From DATGSL01 sp964645585 (lineage in GTDB: Bacteria; Verrucomicrobiota; Verrucomicrobiia; Opitutales; T3Sed10-336), in the NCBI GenBank assembly GCA_964645585.1, contig CAZYAN010000089.1, positions 1 through 7,133 on the forward strand: a DNA stretch of 7,133 nucleotides, given 5' to 3'. The position numbers and the translations under genes are program-made. Below are positions 1-5,146 of this stretch, one piece after another (position 1 is the stretch's first letter; the number at the start of each line of letters is the position of its first letter). The notes below the pieces were generated by a model that saw only the letters and a list, made by a program, of their open reading frames with translations, searched no databases and was not told the origin of the DNA.

Positions 1-924
1 GAGAAACTGTGGGAAGAGACATTCGCCCTCATCCGCGCCGCGATCAGCAGAGAATTTCCCGTGATCGTCGGTTACCGGCCGGAACGGGAGATCGAGACGC
101 CGGAGTTTGTCGGTGTGGCGGTCGGCTACACGAACAATGACATACTCGTGCTTGAACCCGGCGGGAGCAGCCGGCCGGTTCGCTTTCACACCGATGATTT
201 CCAATACATGTTCGCCTACGCGATGTTCGTGTTTCCGACCTACGAACCGGACACGGCGCCATTGGAAAACCTGGAGCTTGACCGCGATTTCTTGAACCGC
301 GTTTCCCGCCTGATCCGCCAGGTTCCCGCGCCGCATCCCGAATTGCTGGTCGAGATCTTTCAGGAAGACGGCATGCAAGCGACCTTGCGCGACGTCAACC
401 GAACGGACAACCGTACCCGCTTGATGGCGACGCGGCAGTTCGCGCGGACAGGCGGCATTCCGCTTGTTCATGACGCCCTGAATAACGGCCGAATCGTCGT
501 TCTTCCGCAGGAATACAAAGAAGGCCTCGGCTTCGTGATGATCTACGGTCGTACGGAGGACGGATTTTTCGCCGTCGACTTTCTCCATGGTCATCACGGC
601 TACCGCCGCGGACACGTGGAAGCGCGAGAGGTCGCGCGCCGCTGGATCACTCGGGCCGAAAGGGCATATCGGCTGGACCTGATTCAGATCGTTCCGCCAC
701 CGGCCAGTGCCGAAAGCTACGCCACACCGCCGCCGCGGCAGTTTGGCGCTTCCCCGCCTCAGCCTCCCGAACCTCCGGTCCCGCCGAAACCTCCAAAACC
801 GCCAGAACCGCCAGAGTCTCCGGAACCACCCAAGCCTCCGGTGCCTCCGACGCCTCCCGAGCCGCCGAAACCGCCGAAACCGCCGGTGCCTCCGACGCCG
901 CCCGATACACCGGAAAGCGATTGA
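1..924 (+). CDS. Exported C39-like pseudo-peptidase paralogue with proline-rich tail, 5'-truncated by window edge
   Basis: Frame 1 is open from the first base to TGA at 922-924 (307 visible residues), so the gene starts outside the window. A GTG at 61 is not the likely start: residues before it (ALIRAAIS) already align with NAIRKAIS of the next gene, and the match then runs almost to the end. Shared blocks are FLNRVS, RDVNR, FAR-GG, ALN-G and YRLDLI. The pattern, an amphipathic helix, then a PV(I/L)I strand, then VGVAVGY followed by short beta strands, resembles the C-terminal half of C39-family papain-like folds. The position normally held by the catalytic His is Phe (PEFVGVAVGY), and no Cys is visible. 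A second similar module follows (residues about 150-230). From residue 252 on, the protein is a (PPX)n tail that the paralogue lacks. A His cluster (HGHHGYRRGH, about nt 586-615) is also absent from the paralogue. By analogy the missing N-terminus may carry a signal peptide and an SHD1 domain. Function unknown; an active protease is unlikely. Confidence 0.85.
   Translation, partial: EKLWEETFALIRAAISREFPVIVGYRPEREIETPEFVGVAVGYTNNDILVLEPGGSSRPVRFHTDDFQYMFAYAMFVFPTYEPDTAPLENLELDRDFLNRVSRLIRQVPAPHPELLVEIFQEDGMQATLRDVNRTDNRTRLMATRQFARTGGIPLVHDALNNGRIVVLPQEYKEGLGFVMIYGRTEDGFFAVDFLHGHHGYRRGHVEAREVARRWITRAERAYRLDLIQIVPPPASAESYATPPPRQFGASPPQPPEPPVPPKPPKPPEPPESPEPPKPPVPPTPPEPPKPPKPPVPPTPPDTPESD
754..912 (+). 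repeat. Proline-rich (PPX)n coding repeat
   Basis: About eighteen 9-nt units encode PPX, with X being E, K, V, T, Q or D, at the C-terminus of the first gene. A higher-order 45-nt period is visible: GGTGCCTCCGACGCC occurs at 840-854 and again at 885-899, both within KPPVPPTPP. Such tails form stiff polyproline-II rods, often used to span periplasm or cell wall or to bind partners. Two PPP runs lie just upstream (VPPPAS and TPPPRQ). Translation of so many diproline steps would be expected to depend on elongation factor P. Near-identical units suggest recent expansion and possible length variation between strains. Confidence 0.9.
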
Positions 925-1058
925 GCGTGGGCGAGCCTGTTTACCTTCACCCGCACTCTCGCCAGTAAGGCTACACGAGCGCGGCCGCGTGGAACGACTG
1001 CGGCGTGCCACTCAAGCATCTGCCTTCGATTGACTTGACCGAAGCCGGCCTTAGCCTT

Positions 1059-1063
1059 GGGAG
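1059..1063 (+). promoter_or_regulatory. Ribosome binding site for the SHD1/C39-like gene
   Basis: GGGAG lies directly before the tandem ATGATG at 1064-1069. It abuts the first ATG and is 3 nt from the second, so ATG 1067 is at least as likely as the true start. Either choice leaves the signal peptide intact. Confidence 0.5.
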
Positions 1064-2356
1064 ATGATGGCATCGCTTTCGTACAAACGGTCGCGTTGGA
1101 TCGCGATCTTGCTTTTTCTCGGCATCACGTCCATTTCGCCCGCGCAAACACCCGAGCCGGAGTGGAGAACCTGGGTCAGCAGCGAGGGTGCGAAAATGGA
1201 AGCTTACCTCAAAGAGGTGACCCCTGCCGGCATCGTCATCGTCCGTCGCGACGGCAATGAATTTACCGTTCCCTTGGCACGATTTTCAGAATCTGACCGC
1301 GCATACGTCGAGCAATGGCAGACGGAAAAGCGTGCCGGAACAGCATCCTCCGGCACAGGGCGTGTCGATCTGACAGCGACGGATTTCCCCCGCCGCCACC
1401 AAATTGAAGGTGTCGAACAGGTTCGCACCGCGTCAAACGAGCCCGCCGAGGCCGGTGCCATTCGCGCCATTCTTCAATTCCACAAAATGCAGCCGGACCC
1501 GGCCCTCGGTCAGCGACTCGCGGCACGTAAAAACAACGGCGATTTCGCGATCGCAAATGCGGATTTGGTAACCGTCCTCCGCACCCTTCCGGTTCAAACC
1601 CATCCGTTCACCCTTCCTCCCCTCGACCAGCGCAGGAACCGGAACTCCCCCGATCCGACTGTCCCGAACGCGATTCGCAAGGCGATCAGCCTCGATCTTC
1701 CCGTCCTGATCGTGCATCGCCCGGACATCGTCGAGGATTCGACCGAATACGTGGCCGTCGCGACCGGCTACGACGAGCGCAGTCTCTTTGCGATCGAGGC
1801 TGAAGGCTCGCGGAAGGCAATCCCTCTCGATTGGCGAACTCTCGAAGAGTCACTCGTCCAAGCCCTCGTTATCGTTCCAACACAACCGTCAGGGGAAAGT
1901 CCCGCCACCTCAAATGTCTCCCAGGCGACACCGGAATTCCTCAATCGCGTTTCCGCGACAATCCGGCAGATGGCCGGTCAGAATGCCCAGGCCCTGACGG
2001 CTGCCCTGACGGAGCAGACGTTTGCCGCGTCGGTGCGCGACGTGAATCGAAGCGATTTGAGAAACCGGATGGCCGGCACACGAACCTTTGCGCGGCAGGG
2101 GGGTGTCCCGGAAATCGCCGCCGCCCTCAATCGCGGCAGCGTTGTGATCGTGCCCCAGACATTCGACGGCGGCAGCGGCTTTGCCCTGATCTTCGAACTC
2201 GGCGCCGACGGTTTTTCCGCCGTGGAATTCCCGCCCGACGGATCCTTTCGCCGCGTCACCTTATCCGACGCTGACCTCGCCTCGCGCTGGCTCACTCGCG
2301 ACGAGAACAACTATCGTCTCGACCTGATCGAAATCGCAGTTCCCGCGCCCCAGTGA
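1064..2356 (+). CDS. Exported SHD1-domain protein with two degenerate C39-like modules
   Basis: A 430-residue protein (429 if ATG 1067 is used). Residues 1-28 form a Sec signal peptide: basic KRSR, hydrophobic IAILLFLGITSIS, and a probable cleavage site after SPA. Residues about 34-86 match the bacterial SHD1 pattern (RTWVSSEGAKMEA, then GNEFTVPLARFSESDRAYVEQW), usually found in exported PVC-phylum proteins. Residues about 111-275 resemble a C39 peptidase-like fold: EQVR, a helix AGAIRAILQFH, AIRKAISLDLPVLIV, and YVAVATGYDERSLFAIEAEG. Residues about 340-425 look like a second, shorter copy (AALNRGSVVIVP, GFALIFELGADGF, then LASRWL). There is no cysteine in the whole protein, and the His of the usual GHxVVVxGY strand is Tyr (EYVAVATGY), so it cannot be an active C39 protease. 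The upstream gene is a clear paralogue. Probably a periplasmic or surface binding/scaffold protein; the substrate is unknown. Only 15 nt separate it from the next gene, so the two are probably co-transcribed. Confidence 0.85.
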   Translation: MMASLSYKRSRWIAILLFLGITSISPAQTPEPEWRTWVSSEGAKMEAYLKEVTPAGIVIVRRDGNEFTVPLARFSESDRAYVEQWQTEKRAGTASSGTGRVDLTATDFPRRHQIEGVEQVRTASNEPAEAGAIRAILQFHKMQPDPALGQRLAARKNNGDFAIANADLVTVLRTLPVQTHPFTLPPLDQRRNRNSPDPTVPNAIRKAISLDLPVLIVHRPDIVEDSTEYVAVATGYDERSLFAIEAEGSRKAIPLDWRTLEESLVQALVIVPTQPSGESPATSNVSQATPEFLNRVSATIRQMAGQNAQALTAALTEQTFAASVRDVNRSDLRNRMAGTRTFARQGGVPEIAAALNRGSVVIVPQTFDGGSGFALIFELGADGFSAVEFPPDGSFRRVTLSDADLASRWLTRDENNYRLDLIEIAVPAPQ

Positions 2357-2371
2357 ACCGATGCGGTACCC

Positions 2372-2824
2372 ATGAATCGATTTGCTGCCTTTCTTCTCAT
2401 CCTCGCCCTGGTCGGAGTCTTCGTCTGGTTCCAGCGGGACCGTTCGGGTTCCGGAACACCGCTCGACTTCGATTCTCCCGCGGCAGCAACTTCGGTTCCC
2501 GGCGAAAACTACATCATCCAGCGAAAGGTAAAGCCGGGCGGCTACATCGGGTGGCACACGTCCGAAATTGACCCGTTCACGCAACGGGCGAAGCACACCC
2601 GCCAAGCCTCCAACTACTACTTCGTCTGTGTCGGGGCCACGAGCGGTGCCGAGCGCACATTTCTCGTCCCCCGCTCAACGTTTCTCATCGAACGCGTCGG
2701 CAATGTCCTTTCGCCGTCAGCCGTCAGCGCCTTTCAAGAAGTCGCCATCATGGAAGAGCCGCCGCTGCCATCCAGCTTCGAATTTCGCCGGCGGGAAAAG
2801 CCGGAACGCGACGCCGGACAATAA
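2372..2824 (+). CDS. Small membrane-anchored protein of unknown function
   Basis: A 150-residue protein that I do not recognise. ATG 2372 is the first start in this frame after the stop of the preceding gene, 15 nt away. No clear Shine-Dalgarno is present, so translation is probably coupled. Residues 4-20 (FAAFLLILALVGVFVWF) are an uncleaved-looking N-terminal membrane anchor followed by QRDR. The rest is a soluble domain, extracytoplasmic if the anchor is N-in: a low-complexity linker (residues 22-43), then a probably beta-rich core (GENYIIQRKVKPGGYIGWH, YYFVCVGATSG, RTFLVPRSTFLIERVG), and a charged tail. C86 is the only cysteine, and there is no lipobox. It ends 3 nt from the end of convergent recQ. 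Codon use resembles its neighbours, and the signal anchor and close spacing support a real gene. Function could be tied to the SHD1/C39-like protein, but that rests on context only. Confidence 0.75.
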   Translation: MNRFAAFLLILALVGVFVWFQRDRSGSGTPLDFDSPAAATSVPGENYIIQRKVKPGGYIGWHTSEIDPFTQRAKHTRQASNYYFVCVGATSGAERTFLVPRSTFLIERVGNVLSPSAVSAFQEVAIMEEPPLPSSFEFRRREKPERDAGQ

Positions 2825-2827
2825 CGC

Positions 2828-4990
2828 TTACCCTTCGCTGCCTCGTTCCCGAATGATCGCGAGAAAAGGCGCCAGATACCGGCGCGCCTTGTAGGAACCA
2901 ATTCCAGGCAAATCGAGGGCGGCCGACGGATCCGCCGGCTTGGCTGTTGCCAGTGCGCGAAGCGTTACGTTGGAAAAAATCGTATACGCCGGCACCGATT
3001 CGCGCGTCGCCATCTCCTGGCGTTTCCGCTTGAGCGCCTCGAAAAGCGGCTCGTCCTCCGGTTGCAGGCTCCATTCCCGTGCGCTCCCCGCGGAACCGCG
3101 CCCGGCCTTTGCCTTGCCGCTTCCCGCGGCGGCTGCCGACACCAGCGCCGGCCAAACCATGCGGCATGGCTGGCGTCCTTTCATCACTTCCTCTCCGAGC
3201 GCGGTCAGCGTCAGGAGCGGATACTCGCCCTGCTCCACCGCGATCCAGCCAGCCGTTTCCATCTCACGAAAAAGTTCAGTGACATAGTTTCGGCCCTCGC
3301 TCTTCAGAAGACCGTACGTCGACAAGCGGTCGAGGCCCGCATCCCGGATCTCTTTAGCGCCGCTGCCGAGGAGCATCTGGATAATTTTTCCGCGACCGAA
3401 TCGCCCGCGCCAGAGTCCGTTTTCCCGCCGCGACATTCGCGCGACTCCACTGAGTGCCTTTTTCACGATCACTTCCTCCTCGGCGGTTCCGGCGCGCGTC
3501 GCCGCCGACGAGCGCGTGGTGCAGCAATCGCAGTTTCCGCAAGCGCGAACTCCCTCAGTCTCTCCAAAATAGCTGAGAATCCATTGCTGACGGCAGGTGC
3601 GGCCATAAGCGAAATCGATCATCGCGCGCAGCTTCGCACGGTCCCGGCGCTCTTTCTCCTCGAGCGCGGTCATGTCGAGAGCAAGATCTTCGCCGCGCAG
3701 CTCGGGACGAAGGAGACGCGTCCCGCGCACCCGCCGCCCGGGAACGTCGAAGCGTTCGATCACGCCGTTCCGACTGAGGATCCCCAGGGTCGACCCGACC
3801 GCCATCGCGTTCGTGCCGGAACCCATCCTTCCCGCGAGATCGTTGATGCCAATCGCCACCTCGTTTTTTTCGTCCGCCAGCGCGCGAAGCATCTCATACG
3901 TTTCGCTGATCAAGGAGATACCCGGGTTGTTGCCGTCGATAAAAAACTCCTGGATCCGCGTATCGGCGAAATTAAACAGCAGTTCGCAAACCGCCGGTCC
4001 GCCGTCACGTCCCGCCCGCCCGGCTTCCTGGTAATACGCCTCGATGCTGCCGGGAACTTCAAAGTGAATCACGAACCGGATGTCCGGCCGGTCGATCCCC
4101 ATACCGAACGCGTTCGTCGCAACGGCGACATTCTTCCGTCGGGTGAGAAATTCATTTTGCGCGCGTTCCCGGATCTCATCGCTCATGCCTCCATGATAGG
4201 CGACGACCGACACCCCTTCCCCCGCGAGCGTCTCGCTCACCTCCTCCACCCGTTTCCGGCTGGCGCAATAAACAATCCCGGTCCCGTGTTCGCGAATCAG
4301 GTGCCGAATGCGCTCGTATTTGTCGGTCTCGCCGCCGGTGTGCAGGACGGAGAGGCGGAGATTCGGTCGAGAGAAACCGGTGACAAACCGCGTCGGTTCT
4401 CGCAGGGCGAGATGTTTCAAAATATCGGCGCGAACTTCCGGCGTCGCCGTCGCGGTGAATGCCGCCACTTGAGGCCGCCCAAGTTTTTCCAGTGCTTTTC
4501 CGACTCGAAGATAATCGGGACGAAAATCGTGCCCCCACTGGGAAAGACAGTGCGCCTCATCGACAGCGACAAAGGATACGCGCGCCTCAGCGAGAGCCGC
4601 CGTGAACGCTTCACTTCGGAACCGCTCCGGCGCGATATAAACCAGTTTAAACTCGCCTCGCGCCATCGCGCGAATCCGGTCGCGCTGTTCAGCGTACGCG
4701 ATCGTGCTGTTGATCATCGTCGCCGGGATCTCCCGCTGGCGCAGCGCGTCGACCTGGTCTTTCATCAGCGCGATCAGCGGCGACACGACGATGGCAACGC
4801 CGTCGCGAACGAGAGCCGGCAGCTGGTAGCAAAGCGATTTTCCTCCGCCGGTCGGCATGACAACCAGCGAATCCCGGCCGTCAAGAATCGTCTGAACCAC
4901 TTCCTCCTGCCCATGCCGGAACTCGCGGAACCCGAAAAATCGTTCCAAGGCGTCATGGATTTCGGTGCCGGAAACGGACGGTTGGGACAT
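2828..4990 (-). CDS. recQ: ATP-dependent DNA helicase RecQ
   Basis: A complete 720-residue superfamily 2, 3'-to-5' DNA helicase for recombination and fork repair. All hallmarks are visible in order: motif 0 (FGFREFRHGQEE, 19-30), Walker A MPTGGGKS with K51, motif Ia SPLIALMKDQ, the DEAH box 144-147 followed by the RecQ aromatic-rich loop (CLSQWGHDFRP), motif III AFTATAT, ATNAFGMGID, and motif VI QEAGRAGRDG (321-330). The zinc module has C466, C484, C487 and C490. An RQC winged helix (about 505-612) and a C-terminal HRDC domain (about 643-715) follow. E. coli RecQ is about 610 residues. The excess is mainly an insertion of about 85 residues (357-440) between helicase core and zinc module that looks like a winged helix (VGSTLGILSRNGVIERF), plus an Ala/Gly/Lys linker (618-637). 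ATG 4990 is chosen because it is the only start upstream of motif 0: the codons before it hold no ATG, GTG or TTG. No Shine-Dalgarno precedes it. Confidence 0.97.
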   Translation of the reverse strand: MSQPSVSGTEIHDALERFFGFREFRHGQEEVVQTILDGRDSLVVMPTGGGKSLCYQLPALVRDGVAIVVSPLIALMKDQVDALRQREIPATMINSTIAYAEQRDRIRAMARGEFKLVYIAPERFRSEAFTAALAEARVSFVAVDEAHCLSQWGHDFRPDYLRVGKALEKLGRPQVAAFTATATPEVRADILKHLALREPTRFVTGFSRPNLRLSVLHTGGETDKYERIRHLIREHGTGIVYCASRKRVEEVSETLAGEGVSVVAYHGGMSDEIRERAQNEFLTRRKNVAVATNAFGMGIDRPDIRFVIHFEVPGSIEAYYQEAGRAGRDGGPAVCELLFNFADTRIQEFFIDGNNPGISLISETYEMLRALADEKNEVAIGINDLAGRMGSGTNAMAVGSTLGILSRNGVIERFDVPGRRVRGTRLLRPELRGEDLALDMTALEEKERRDRAKLRAMIDFAYGRTCRQQWILSYFGETEGVRACGNCDCCTTRSSAATRAGTAEEEVIVKKALSGVARMSRRENGLWRGRFGRGKIIQMLLGSGAKEIRDAGLDRLSTYGLLKSEGRNYVTELFREMETAGWIAVEQGEYPLLTLTALGEEVMKGRQPCRMVWPALVSAAAAGSGKAKAGRGSAGSAREWSLQPEDEPLFEALKRKRQEMATRESVPAYTIFSNVTLRALATAKPADPSAALDLPGIGSYKARRYLAPFLAIIRERGSEG

Positions 4991-4993
4991 GAA

Positions 4994-5022
4994 ATTATGT
5001 ATACTGATACCCGCTGCGGTAA
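4994..5022 (-). promoter_or_regulatory. Candidate recQ promoter with little or no leader
   Basis: Reading the minus strand, TTACCG (5022-5017), 17 nt and CATAAT (4999-4994) make one possible -35/-10 pair. An overlapping TATACA (5003-4998) is another -10 candidate. This AT-rich patch stands out in GC-rich sequence and ends at the recQ ATG. With TATACA as -10, transcription would begin almost exactly at the start codon, consistent with the missing Shine-Dalgarno. The -35 match is weak (3 of 6), and promoter consensus in this lineage is uncertain. Confidence 0.35.
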
Positions 5023-5028
5023 GGCCAC

Positions 5029-5086
5029 AAAAAAACGCCGCGCGAGCACCTTGCCCACCCGGGTTCCCCCGGCCGCCGCGGCGCCC
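5029..5086 (-). terminator. Probable intrinsic terminator after the TIGR03546/TIGR03545 fusion gene
   Basis: On the minus strand, CGCCGCG (5083-5077) pairs with CGCGGCG (5042-5036), immediately followed by seven T (5035-5029). The 34-nt interior holds a second hairpin, CCGGG-GGAA-CCCGG (5072-5059), with a GNRA-type loop. A run of five A (5091-5087) precedes the structure on this strand, so it could also terminate transcription from the other side. It lies 63 nt past the stop of the upstream gene, separating that gene from recQ. Confidence 0.55.
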
Positions 5087-5146
5087 TTTTTGCCAACACC
5101 GAGATCAGGCCGGCTTCGAAAAGCGGAAGCGGCGTTCCCCCGGGAA

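Noticed and set aside
61..63. GTG as the start of the first gene
   Set aside because: The frame is open to position 1 and the residues before GTG align with the paralogue, so it is an internal Val codon.
930..942. 13-base GGCGAGCCTGTTT also present at 7028-7040
   Set aside because: A single shared 13-mer is expected about once by chance in a window this size; flanks do not match.
930..963. GGCGAG/CTCGCC inverted repeat after the first gene as a terminator
   Set aside because: Six-base arms with a 22-nt loop and no T run.
1030..1056. TTGACT as a -35 box for the SHD1/C39-like gene
   Set aside because: No acceptable -10 at 15-19 nt spacing, and the leader would be only a few bases.
759..1073. 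Minus-strand Gly-rich frame resembling PE-PGRS-type repeats
   Set aside because: GGX repeats are the antisense reading of the PPX codons of the first gene.
2787..2806. CCGGC/GCCGG hairpin near the convergent gene ends as a bidirectional terminator
   Set aside because: Short five-base stem inside coding sequence with no T run on either strand.
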